Source: Spirabiliibacterium mucosae
Lineage (GTDB): Bacteria; Pseudomonadota; Gammaproteobacteria; Enterobacterales; Pasteurellaceae
NCBI RefSeq assembly: GCF_014884965.1
Contig: NZ_JABTBO010000020.1
Coordinates: forward strand, 1 to 44,410
Reading direction: 5' to 3'
Length of the DNA stretch: 44,410 bases
Shown: piece by piece, positions 19,720 through 27,464 of the stretch
Layout: every line of letters begins with the position of its first letter
Position numbering within the stretch: position 1 is the stretch's first letter
Position numbers and translations under genes: made by a program
Notes under the pieces: model-generated
The model's database searches: none
The model's input: only the letters and a program-made list of their open reading frames with translations
What the model was told of the DNA's origin: nothing

Positions 19720-19865
19720 AATATGCTCCTTATGGTTGTGTTAATTGAATGAATGGGGGAACATCACGCACGGCAACGCGCACAGCGCATCAGGCCGTGG
19801 TGAAGGGAAAAGAGTACAAATAAACGCGGGAGAAAGGCGCTCGAGAAAGCGCGCCGTTAGGTGGC

Positions 19866-19917
19866 GGTCGGTCGGTCGGTCGGTCGGTCGGTCGGTCGGT
19901 CGGTCGGTCGGTCGGTC
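19866..19917. repeat. Tetranucleotide tract, 13 perfect GGTC units
   Basis: Thirteen uninterrupted GGTC units (GACC on the minus strand), 52 bases. Tracts like this mutate by slipped-strand mispairing and drive phase variation in Haemophilus and relatives. The tract lies in the 303-base gap between uvrD and the TbpB-like lipoprotein gene. It is inside a minus-strand frame (start 19929, stop 19741) whose stop is 21 bases before the lipoprotein start. Confidence 0.97.
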
Positions 19918-19974
19918 AGAAATTATCATGGCCTGGGCGTTTCCTGTAAATAGTCACCTGCCTATACTAATGCA

Positions 19975-20012
19975 AACCGCACGTTGTCGCGAGCGAAAAG
20001 TGCGGTTTTTTT
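19975..20012 (+). terminator. USS-like hairpin beside the uvrD stop codon
   Basis: AACCGCAC (19975-19982) pairs with GTGCGGTT (20000-20007); the inner segment (TCGC / GCGA) extends the stem, and seven T follow on the plus strand (20006-20012). The T-run favours plus-strand transcripts, though no plus-strand gene precedes it. It may also end uvrD, whose stop is 11 bases away. The left arm is a degenerate uptake signal. The rest of the 19720-20022 gap holds the GGTC tract and presumably the lipoprotein promoter. Confidence 0.7.
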
Positions 20013-20022
20013 GTGCGCGGTG

Positions 20023-22191
20023 TCACAGTTTTTCCAATTTGGCGATATGGGCGATCAGCCACTTGATGCCTTGGTTTTGAAAGGCGATTTGCAGTCGGGT
20101 GTTTTTGTCCGCGCCTTCCACGTTGATGATGGTGCCTTGGCCAAATTTGTTGTGCTGGACTTTTTGCCCCACCTTCCATTCGCTCTCACCAAACGCGCTG
20201 ACCGCACTTTGGCTTGGCTGGAAGGTGCGGGTCACGCTGCCGCGCAGGCGGATTTCTTGCACGCACTCTTTCGGCAATTCGGCGACAAAGCGCGAGAGGG
20301 TGTGGCGCTCCTCTTTGCCATAAAGGCGACGGCTTTCGGCGTAGGTGAGGGTGAGTTTTTGCATCGCACGGGTGATGCCAACATACGCCAAGCGGCGCTC
20401 TTCCTCCAGCCGGCCGGGCTCTTCTAGCGCCATGCGGCTTGGGAAGATGCCCTCTTCCGCGCCGACAATAAACACCCGTGGGAACTCCAAGCCCTTGGCG
20501 GAGTGCAATGTCATTATCTCGACGCACGCCTGATGGCTGTCGGCTTGGCCTTCGCCGGCCTCAAGCGAAGCGTTGGTTAAAAACGCCGTCAAATCGCTGA
20601 GATCTTCCGCCTCGTCGGGTTTGACAAAGCCGCGCGCGGCGGAGACCAGCTCCTCTAAGTTTTCGATCCGCACTTCGCCTTTTTCGCCCTTTTCTTGCTG
20701 ATACATAGCATATAGCCCTGAGTGCTTGATCACATAATCGGTTTGTGCAAACAGTGGCATTTCTTGCGTTTCTTGATCAAGGGCGTTGACCAGCTCGGTG
20801 AAACGGAAAAGTGCGGTCAGCGCGCGGCCGGCGAGCAGGTTTTCATGAAAGGCGAGGTTAATTGTCTGCCACAGAGTCACGCCGCGCTCGCGGGTGATTT
20901 CTCGCAGGGTGTCTAAAGTGCGGTTGCCAATGCCGCGCGCAGGGGTGTTGACCACGCGCTCAAAGGCGGCATCGTCGTGGCGGTTGGCAATCAATCGCAA
21001 ATAGGCCAGCGCGTCTTTGATCTCTTGGCGTTCAAAAAAGCGCACGCCGCCATAGATGCGATAAGGCACCTTGGCTTGGATAAACGCCTCTTCAAGCACG
21101 CGCGATTGGCTGTTGCTGCGGTATAAAATCGCGCAGTCGGTGTATTGCCCGCCGTCGTCGACCCATTTTTCCACCTGAGAAACCACAAAGCGCGCTTCAT
21201 CCAGCTCGTTAAAGGCGCAATAAATGCCCACCGGCTCGCCCTCGCCGCCTTCTGTCCAGAGCTTTTTGCCCAGCCGCTCGGCGTTGTTGGCGATGAGCTC
21301 ATTGGCGGCGCGCAAAATGTTGCCGGTGGAGCGGTAATTTTGCTCCAAGCGGATGGTTTGCGCGTTGGGGTAATCTTGCAAAAAGCGCTGAATATTCTCC
21401 ACTCGCGCGCCACGCCAGCCGTAGATTGATTGGTCGTCGTCGCCGACAATCATCACCTTGCCCACGCCGCCTGCCAGCAGCTTGATCCAAGCGTATTGAA
21501 TGGTGTTGGTGTCTTGGAATTCATCGACCAAAATATGGCCAAAGCGCTGTTGATAACGCTGCAAAATCAGCGGCTTTTTCAGCCACAGTTCATAAGCGCG
21601 CAGCAACAGCTCAGCAAAGTCCAGCAGCCCCGCGCGGTCGCACGCGTCTTGATAGAGTTTATAAATCTCAACCCATTCGCGCTCTTGATAATTGGCGTGA
21701 TCTAAGTGCTGCGGCCGGCGGCCTTCGTCTTTTTGGTGGTTGATGTACCACGCCACCTGCTTGGGCGGGAAGTTTTTTTCGTCGTAATTGTGCAGCTTCA
21801 GCAGCCGTTTAATCATGCGCTGCTGGTCTTCACTATCCATAATTTGGAAATCTTGCGGCAGGTTGGCGTCTTCATGGTGGGCGCGCAAAATGCGATTGGC
21901 AATGCTGTGAAAAGTGCCAATCCACATGCCGCGATTGCCTTGATAGCTCTCGCGCTGCAAAGTGGCAAAAATGCGCTGGCGCATCTCGGCAGCGGCTTTG
22001 TTGGTGAAGGTCACCGCCAAAATCTCGCCCTCTCGCACGCCCTCAACGCCAATCAGCCAGGCAATGCGGTGGGTGAGCACCCGCGTTTTGCCCGAGCCTG
22101 CGCCCGCCAATACCAAATAGTTACCCAACGGCGCCGCCACGGCCTCACGCTGGCGCGCATTCAATCCATCAAGAAGCTCTGAAAATTCCAT
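20023..22191 (-). CDS. uvrD: DNA helicase II UvrD
   Basis: UvrD is the 3'-5' superfamily 1 helicase of nucleotide-excision and mismatch repair. The 722-residue protein has Walker A AGAGSGKT at 29-36, motif Ia TFTNKAA, motif II DEFQD near 222, motif III GDDDQSIYGWRGA, motif IV EQNYRST, motif V TLHSAKGLEF, and motif VI VGITRA. The C-terminal tail includes WKVGQKVQHNKFGQGTI, a Tudor-like RNA-polymerase-contact domain. Among PcrA/UvrD/Rep, the length and tail fit UvrD. It lies 100 bases after trmN6 in the same direction. Confidence 0.95.
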   Translation of the reverse strand: MEFSELLDGLNARQREAVAAPLGNYLVLAGAGSGKTRVLTHRIAWLIGVEGVREGEILAVTFTNKAAAEMRQRIFATLQRESYQGNRGMWIGTFHSIANRILRAHHEDANLPQDFQIMDSEDQQRMIKRLLKLHNYDEKNFPPKQVAWYINHQKDEGRRPQHLDHANYQEREWVEIYKLYQDACDRAGLLDFAELLLRAYELWLKKPLILQRYQQRFGHILVDEFQDTNTIQYAWIKLLAGGVGKVMIVGDDDQSIYGWRGARVENIQRFLQDYPNAQTIRLEQNYRSTGNILRAANELIANNAERLGKKLWTEGGEGEPVGIYCAFNELDEARFVVSQVEKWVDDGGQYTDCAILYRSNSQSRVLEEAFIQAKVPYRIYGGVRFFERQEIKDALAYLRLIANRHDDAAFERVVNTPARGIGNRTLDTLREITRERGVTLWQTINLAFHENLLAGRALTALFRFTELVNALDQETQEMPLFAQTDYVIKHSGLYAMYQQEKGEKGEVRIENLEELVSAARGFVKPDEAEDLSDLTAFLTNASLEAGEGQADSHQACVEIMTLHSAKGLEFPRVFIVGAEEGIFPSRMALEEPGRLEEERRLAYVGITRAMQKLTLTYAESRRLYGKEERHTLSRFVAELPKECVQEIRLRGSVTRTFQPSQSAVSAFGESEWKVGQKVQHNKFGQGTIINVEGADKNTRLQIAFQNQGIKWLIAHIAKLEKL

Positions 22192-22291
22192 CCCAACCGC
22201 ACTTTTACTGGTTATTTATCCAGTGATTATACTGCCTTTTGCGCCGTAATAAAATGCCAAAATACAAAGTGCGGTCACGCGCTTTATCCCA

Positions 22292-23011
22292 TCAAAAGCG
22301 CAGATAAAACGCGCGGGTGAGTTGGCGGTAATCAGCGCTGTAATCGCCGTTGTCGTGAATGGTGAGGTTGTGGTGCGCGCAGGTGCTTTGTTGTTCGGTA
22401 AAGCTCAGCAACATGCGCTGTGGCGCTTTGCCGGCGGTGGTGGCCACATCAAGCCGCGCGTGGTTAAAAAGGCCGTGGGCGCAAGCGGCATCAATTAAAT
22501 CAAGGCCGGCGTGAAACGGCAGCACCAGCGCAATGCGGCCGTTGGGCGCCAAGCACTGTTTGGCGCACAGCAGCCAGTCAAGGTGCGAGGCCAGCGCACT
22601 GTGGCCGATGTAGCGCGCGGTTTGCCGGCGGGCGTTGGCGCAAGCAACCCCGAGCGGGAAATACGGGGGGTTGGCGACAATCAAATCAAAAGTGCGGTCA
22701 GCGTGCGCGCAAAAGCTGGCGACATCGCCTTGGTGCACCGCAATCTGCGCCGCCCACGGGCATTGCGCGGCGTTCTCGCGCGCTTGCGCGCAAGCGTTGG
22801 GCTCAATGTCAACGGCGGCAATAGCAACGTGCGGTTGCGTTTGCAGCCGCTGGGCGAGCATTAAACTTAAAATGCCGCAGCCGCAGCCCATGTCCAGCAC
22901 CGAGCGCACGCTATCCAGCGCCACCCAGCTGCCGAGCAAAATGCTGTCGGTGCCCACCTTCATGGCGCAGCGATCGTCTTGGATAAAAAACTGTTTAAAC
23001 TGAAAGCTCAT
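22292..23011 (-). CDS. trmN: tRNA1(Val) (adenine37-N6)-methyltransferase TrmN6 (YfiC)
   Basis: The enzyme methylates N6 of A37 in tRNA1(Val) with S-adenosylmethionine. The 239-residue protein has the SAM-binding motif DMGCGCGIL at residues 40-48 and the adenine N6-methyltransferase motif NPPY at 114-117. The N-terminal FKQFFIQDDRCAMKVGTD matches YfiC. It is divergent from srmB, the same arrangement as in E. coli, which strengthens the assignment. Confidence 0.93.
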   Translation of the reverse strand: MSFQFKQFFIQDDRCAMKVGTDSILLGSWVALDSVRSVLDMGCGCGILSLMLAQRLQTQPHVAIAAVDIEPNACAQARENAAQCPWAAQIAVHQGDVASFCAHADRTFDLIVANPPYFPLGVACANARRQTARYIGHSALASHLDWLLCAKQCLAPNGRIALVLPFHAGLDLIDAACAHGLFNHARLDVATTAGKAPQRMLLSFTEQQSTCAHHNLTIHDNGDYSADYRQLTRAFYLRF

Positions 23012-23085
23012 CGGATTCTCGCGATAAAAAAAGTGCGGTTTGCCACCAACACCGCTATAATCAGGGCAACATAAAAGGATACCCT

Positions 23086-24453
23086 ATGACAACATTTGAC
23101 GAATTTGATTTACACCCCGCGCTGCTCAAGGCCATTGCCGCCAAGGGCTATGCGCGCCCAATGGAAATTCAACGCCAAACGCTTGAGCCGGCGCTCGACA
23201 AGCGCGATATTTTAGGCTCTGCGCCAACTGGCACGGGCAAAACGGCGGCGTTTTTGATCCCCGCCATTCAGCATTTGCTCGACTTCCCGCGCAAAAAGCC
23301 CGGCGCGCCGCGTGTGCTTATTCTAACACCAACGCGCGAGTTGGCTCTACAAGTGGCTGAACAAGCGACAGCGTTATGCCAGTTCACGCCGCTGAAAGTC
23401 ACCACCATCACCGGCGGCGTGGCGTTTTTAAACCACGCTGAGGCCTTTAGTGAAACGCAAGATATTGTGGTGGCCACCCCAGGGCGGCTGTTGCAATACA
23501 TCAAAGAAGAGCATTTTGATTGCCGCGCGGTGGAGATTTTGATTTTTGATGAAGCTGACCGCCTTTTGGAGATGGGCTTTGGCCAAGATGCGGAAACGAT
23601 TGCGGCAGAAACCCGCTGGCGTGGGCAAACGCTGCTCTTTTCTGCCACATTGGAGGGCGAATTACTGCACGATTTCAGCACGCGATTGCTCAATGACCCC
23701 GTGACCGTGGACGCTGAGCCAAGCCGGCGTGAGCGCAAAAAAATTCACCAATGGATGTGCCATGCTGATAGCAAAGAGCACAAATTCAAGCTGCTGGTGC
23801 GCATCATTGAAAACGAGCAAATTGCCCGCGCCATTGTGTTTGTGCGCAAGCGTGAAGACGTGCGCCCACTTAGCGAGATGCTGCGCAAACGCAACGTGCG
23901 CAGCACCTACCTTGAAGGCGAAATGGCGCAAACCCAGCGCAACAACGCCATCGACAAGCTCAAAAACGGCGTGGTCAACGTGCTGGTGGCCACCGATGTG
24001 GCCGCCCGCGGCATCGACATTGACGATGTGGATTATGTCTTCAATTACGATTTGCCTTATAGCGCCGACGTTTACCTCCACCGCATTGGCCGCACTGCGC
24101 GCGCAGGCAAAAAGGGCGCGGCGGTGTGCTTGGTGGAAGGGCACGACTACAAACTGCTGGGCAAAATCCGCCGCTACACCCAGGAGCTCATCAAACCACG
24201 CGTGATTGAAGGCCTTGAGCCGCGCACCAAAGCGCCGAAAGACGACGGCAAAAAATCCCCGAGCAAAAAACAAAAAGCACGCGCTAAAGCGAAAAAAGCC
24301 GGAAAAAAAGACGACGCAAAAGAAAATCAAGGTGCGCCATCGCGATCGCAAAAACATCGGCAAGCCAAAACCGAAGGGCAAAGCCAAGTAAAACCAAAAG
24401 TGCGGTTAATACCGCACTTTGCTTATCACTTCCCTTTTTATTTATTCAACTGA
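23086..24453 (+). CDS. srmB: DEAD-box RNA helicase SrmB, C-terminal tail out of frame
   Basis: SrmB assists early assembly of the 50S ribosomal subunit. Motifs are complete: APTGTGKT at residues 46-53, PTRELALQ, TPGRLL, DEAD near 151, SAT near 185, then the second RecA domain with RGIDIDDVDYV and HRIGRTARAG, and a lysine-rich tail. The listed end (24453) is where the uninterrupted frame stops, but the tail KVRHRDRKNIGK, typical of SrmB, lies in the +1 frame and stops at TAA 24389-24391, just before a terminator-like hairpin. The open frame reads through that hairpin. One extra A in the A7 run (24303-24309) or the A4 run (24323-24326) explains this. The true gene is probably 23086-24391. Confidence 0.93.
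   Translation: MTTFDEFDLHPALLKAIAAKGYARPMEIQRQTLEPALDKRDILGSAPTGTGKTAAFLIPAIQHLLDFPRKKPGAPRVLILTPTRELALQVAEQATALCQFTPLKVTTITGGVAFLNHAEAFSETQDIVVATPGRLLQYIKEEHFDCRAVEILIFDEADRLLEMGFGQDAETIAAETRWRGQTLLFSATLEGELLHDFSTRLLNDPVTVDAEPSRRERKKIHQWMCHADSKEHKFKLLVRIIENEQIARAIVFVRKREDVRPLSEMLRKRNVRSTYLEGEMAQTQRNNAIDKLKNGVVNVLVATDVAARGIDIDDVDYVFNYDLPYSADVYLHRIGRTARAGKKGAAVCLVEGHDYKLLGKIRRYTQELIKPRVIEGLEPRTKAPKDDGKKSPSKKQKARAKAKKAGKKDDAKENQGAPSRSQKHRQAKTEGQSQVKPKVRLIPHFAYHFPFYLFN
24397..24420. terminator. USS-pair hairpin after srmB
   Basis: AAAGTGCGGT (24397-24406) and ACCGCACTTT (24411-24420) make a 10-bp stem with loop TAAT. It begins five bases after the stop codon of the corrected srmB frame. T-rich sequence follows only some ten bases later, so termination strength is uncertain. 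Confidence 0.6.
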
Positions 24454-24501
24454 AAGTCACATTTGTAAACTATATATATCAAAAAGTATTCACAAAAAAG
24501 A

Positions 24502-24564
24502 CATTTGATCCCAAATGGTATATTTGCTATGCTTTCATAGACGTTTGAAATCGCACATTTCAAA
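24502..24564 (+). promoter_or_regulatory. Promoter, operator-like palindrome and leader hairpin of the second lipoprotein
   Basis: TTGATC (24505-24510) and TATGCT (24528-24533) are spaced 17 bases apart and make a plausible sigma70 promoter. The perfect inverted repeat CATTTG-ATCC-CAAATG (24502-24517) overlaps the -35. The predicted transcript starts near 24540, just before a perfect 8-bp inverted repeat TTTGAAAT-N5-ATTTCAAA (24544-24564), which would fold as a 5' stem-loop. The Shine-Dalgarno lies within the palindrome AGGATATCCT (24584-24593). Confidence 0.55.
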
Positions 24565-24593
24565 TTACCATAACAACAATTGGAGGATATCCT

Positions 24594-25292
24594 ATGAAGC
24601 GTACTTATTTAGCTCTGGCATTAGTTGCATCTTTAGGTCTTGCCGCGTGTAGCAGCAGCGACGACGACAAGAGCACAGAAGATCAATTGAAAGACAAATA
24701 CACTCAATTGGAAGACTCTTTCAAAGATGGCGTCGAATCAGTTAAAGGTAAAATTCACTCAATCAAAATTGGTGACAAAACCTATGATTTAACTGACGCT
24801 AAAGGATCAAAAGAATTTAAAGATTTCAAAGAGAAAAAAGAAGATTCAACAACAATCATCACAAGTGATGGTTATGAAGAAAGCAATTTCGGTGTCGTAA
24901 AACTGGCTAATCATGGCAAATTCTTTAGCTATGGTGTGCCGACAAAAGATATGCCTGATGAAGGTAAAGCAAACTACTTTGGTGGTGCGTTATTTACCCA
25001 AGATGGTGGCAAAACATTAGAATCTGGTCGCGCAAATATTGGTGTGGATTTTGGTAAACGTGAGATCGATGGTGAAATCATCTCTGACAAAAATAAATCC
25101 ATCACCTCATTCAAAACTGACTTTGCGAAAGGCTCAAGCAAATTTAGTGGAGACGGTGTAACTGGTGGATTCTACGGTGATAACGCGGCTGAAATCAGTG
25201 GTAAATTTGATAAAGGCGGCTACACTGGTGTATTCGGCGGTAAAAAAGAAAATAATCATTCTTTTATTCCATCTTCAAAGCCACTCGTTTGA
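24594..25292 (+). CDS. Second TbpB-like lipoprotein, candidate Slam cargo
   Basis: The 232-residue precursor has a lipobox GLAAC (cysteine at residue 19), then Ser/Asp-rich linker SSSDDDKS. The body is strand-rich and ends TGGFYGDNAAEISGKF and GYTGVFGGKK, the closing strands of a TbpB-type barrel. It resembles the lipoprotein at 18823 in plan. AT-richer than its neighbours. No Slam gene is adjacent; the one at 17280 is the nearest. The last ten residues look wrong: the stop codon lies inside the gene's own terminator. With one more A in the A6 run at 25242-25247 the protein would end GGKKRK at TAA 25253-25255 (window coordinates). Barrel and lipoprotein features are clear; ligand unknown. Confidence 0.82.
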   Translation: MKRTYLALALVASLGLAACSSSDDDKSTEDQLKDKYTQLEDSFKDGVESVKGKIHSIKIGDKTYDLTDAKGSKEFKDFKEKKEDSTTIITSDGYEESNFGVVKLANHGKFFSYGVPTKDMPDEGKANYFGGALFTQDGGKTLESGRANIGVDFGKREIDGEIISDKNKSITSFKTDFAKGSSKFSGDGVTGGFYGDNAAEISGKFDKGGYTGVFGGKKENNHSFIPSSKPLV

Positions 25293-25306
25293 GTGGCTTT
25301 TTTATT
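25277..25306 (+). terminator. Intrinsic terminator of the second lipoprotein gene
   Basis: AAAGCCACTC (25277-25286) and GAGTGGCTTT (25291-25300) form a 10-bp stem with loop GTTT, followed by TTTATT. The annotated stop codon (25290-25292) falls inside it. Confidence 0.92.
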
Positions 25307-25380
25307 GCCGCACGTTGGCCTGTCACAGCAATTTTTAAAAAATAAACAAACTCGTTTCACATCGCGATAAACTTTGTTAT

Positions 25381-25404
25381 CGTTATATGGTTTTTTAAAT
25401 AACG
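25381..25404. promoter_or_regulatory. ModE-type operator upstream of molA
   Basis: CGTTATAT, eight bases, then AAATAACG. The flanking AT on each side extends the symmetric arms to ATCGTTAT / ATAACGAT, a perfect 8-bp inverted repeat with a 12-base spacer (25379-25406). The layout matches the known E. coli ModE operator pattern CGTTATAT-N8-ACATAACG. It lies 12 bases before the molA start, where bound ModE-molybdate would block transcription. Confidence 0.75.
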
Positions 25405-25415
25405 ATGGAGTTGCT

Positions 25416-26470
25416 ATGAAAAAATTAAAAGTGCGGTTTTGCTTACGCTGGCCTTTGCCTCAACCATGGCGTGGGCCGATCGCCAAATTACCGACCAACT
25501 AGACCGTCAAGTGACGATTCCTGACACCATCAGCCGCGCGGTGGTGTTGCAACACCAAACGTTGGATATTGCCGTGCAGCTTGACGCAACCGACCAAATT
25601 GTTGGGATTTTGTCCACTTGGAAGAAAAATCTCGGTAAAGATTATGTCCGTTTGGCACCACAATTGGAAAAAATGGCCATGCCTGGTGAGCTGACCAAAG
25701 TGAATATCGAAAGCCTGCTCTCACTCAAGCCTGATGTGGTATTTGTCACCAACTACGCGCCACCTGAGATGATTAAACAAATCTCTGACGCGGGCCTGCC
25801 GGTGATTGCTATTTCACTGCGGGTGTCGCCAAAAGATGAGCAAGCCAAGCTCAACCCAACCTTGCAAGATGAAAACGAAGCTTACAGCGAGGGGCTCAAA
25901 CAAGGCATCGCACTGATTGCTAACGTGTTCAACAAGCAACAAAACGGTGAAGCATTGATCAAAGCCGCCTTTGCCAACCGCCCATTGCTCAAAGCCCGCT
26001 TGGCCAATGTGCCCAAAGGTGCGCGCGTGCCAACCTACATGGCTAACCCTGATTTAACCACCTACGGCTCGGGCAAATACACCGGCTTGATGATGGAGCA
26101 CGCGGGCGCCAACAACGTGGCAGCCAGCACCATCAAAGGCTACAAACAAGTGTCAATGGAGCAAGTGCTGAGCTGGAACCCAAGCGTGATTTTTGTGCAA
26201 AACCGCTACCCAGACGTGGTGCCTGAGATTGTCAACGGCACGCAATGGCAAAATATCCAAGCGGTGAAAGACAAAAAAGTCTATTTAATGCCGCAATATG
26301 CCAAAGCGTGGGGCTACCCAATGCCTGAGGCCGTCGGTTTAGGCGAGTTGTGGATGGCGAAAAAGCTCTACCCTGAGCGCTTTGCAGACATTGATTTAGA
26401 TAAAATGGTTAACGATTATTACCAAAAATTCTATCGCACCCACTATGTCCCAACCCCAGCTAAACAGTAA
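25416..26470 (+). CDS. molA: Molybdate/tungstate-binding periplasmic protein MolA, start region frameshifted
   Basis: MolA is the class III binding protein of the MolBCA importer (H. influenzae HI1472). Family features include ITDQLDRQVTIP, VVLQHQTLDIAVQLDA, the long central helix typical of this class, and a C-terminus DLDKMVNDYYQKFYRT. The ATG at 25416 follows GGAG, but its frame is lost within a few codons. The body resumes one frame over: with one more A in the A6 run after the ATG, the product reads MKKIKSAVLLTLAF and continues as a normal signal peptide (cleavage AWA-DR), giving 351 residues. The uninterrupted frame as read begins only at a TTG at 25439. An uptake signal forms part of the signal-peptide codons. 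The gene overlaps molB by 26 bases. Confidence 0.9.
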
Positions 26471-27464
26471 CCGCACTTTATGGCTGCTCGCCCTTGGGCT
26501 GCTGGCAACCGTCCTGATCTCACTCGGTCTGGGGCGGTATGCCTTATCCCTTGAGCAAATCCTCACTTTGTTGTACCAGCGCATCACCGCGATGCCCATG
26601 CCCGCCATTGAAAGCCAAGTGCTGTTTGATGTGCGCCTGCCGCGCATTTTAACCACTGGCCTTGTCGGCGCGGGCTTGGCACTCAGCGGGGCGGTACTGC
26701 AAGGCGTTTTTCGCAATCCGTTAGTCGATCCCCACGTGATTGGTGTCAGCTCAGGCGCGGCCTTTGGCGGCACATTGGCGATCTTTTTTAGCCTGTCCAC
26801 CTTGGCGCTGTTTGCCAGCACCTTGACTTTTGGCATCGCCACCTTAGTGCTGGTGTTTTTGTTCAACCGCCGCGTGGCCAGTGGCAGCTTGTTGATGCTG
26901 ATTTTAACCGGCATGATTTTAAGCGGCTTTTTCGCCGCGCTGGTGAGCCTGTTGCAATACATTTCCGACACTGAAGAAAAGCTGCCGAGCATCGTTTTTT
27001 GGCTGATGGGCAGCTTTGCTACCGCCAACGGGCAAAAACTGTTCTTTTTCGCCCTGCCATGGGCGCTGTGCTCGGCGGTGTTACTTGGGCTGCGCTGGCG
27101 GCTCAACGTGCTGTCACTCAACGATCGCGACGCCTGCGCCCTGGGCGTCAAGGTCGCTCCTTTGCGCTGGTGCGTGCTGTTTTGCGCGGGCACCATTGTG
27201 GCCTGCCAGGTGGCGATTAGCGGTAGCATTGGCTGGGTGGGGCTGATTATCCCTCACATCAGCCGGATGTTAGTGGGCGCTGACCACCAAAAATTGCTGC
27301 CCACCGCCATGCTCGTGGGCGCGATTTATTTGATTGTGATCGACGATCTCGCGCGCACTTTAACCGCCAGCGAAATCCCGATCAGTATCCTCACCGCACT
27401 TTTAGGCGCGCCGGTGTTCGCGCTGCTGGTCTATCGTTTACGACGGCAGGTGCACGATGAATAA
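26445..27464 (+). CDS. molB: Molybdate/tungstate ABC transporter permease MolB (FecCD family)
   Basis: The 339-residue membrane protein of the BtuC/FecCD type has about ten hydrophobic spans. Signatures are GAVLQGVFRNPLVDPHVIGVSSGA near residues 84-108, a family hallmark, and GWVGLIIPHISRMLVG near 265-280. It starts inside the last codons of molA and ends in an overlap with molC, so the three are coupled. The family also includes iron-siderophore and B12 permeases; the MolA neighbour makes molybdate/tungstate the likely substrate. Confidence 0.92.
   Translation: MSQPQLNSNRTLWLLALGLLATVLISLGLGRYALSLEQILTLLYQRITAMPMPAIESQVLFDVRLPRILTTGLVGAGLALSGAVLQGVFRNPLVDPHVIGVSSGAAFGGTLAIFFSLSTLALFASTLTFGIATLVLVFLFNRRVASGSLLMLILTGMILSGFFAALVSLLQYISDTEEKLPSIVFWLMGSFATANGQKLFFFALPWALCSAVLLGLRWRLNVLSLNDRDACALGVKVAPLRWCVLFCAGTIVACQVAISGSIGWVGLIIPHISRMLVGADHQKLLPTAMLVGAIYLIVIDDLARTLTASEIPISILTALLGAPVFALLVYRLRRQVHDE

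Noticed and set aside
19745-20080. Plus-strand frame through the GGTC tract with repeated SVGR
   Set aside because: It has no ribosome binding site that I can see, runs through a strong terminator and overlaps the uvrD 3' end; its length is a by-product of the repeat lacking stops in any frame.
23662-24387. 240-codon minus-strand frame opposite srmB
   Set aside because: It is antisense to the helicase motifs and has no family features; long antisense frames are common in high-G+C coding DNA.
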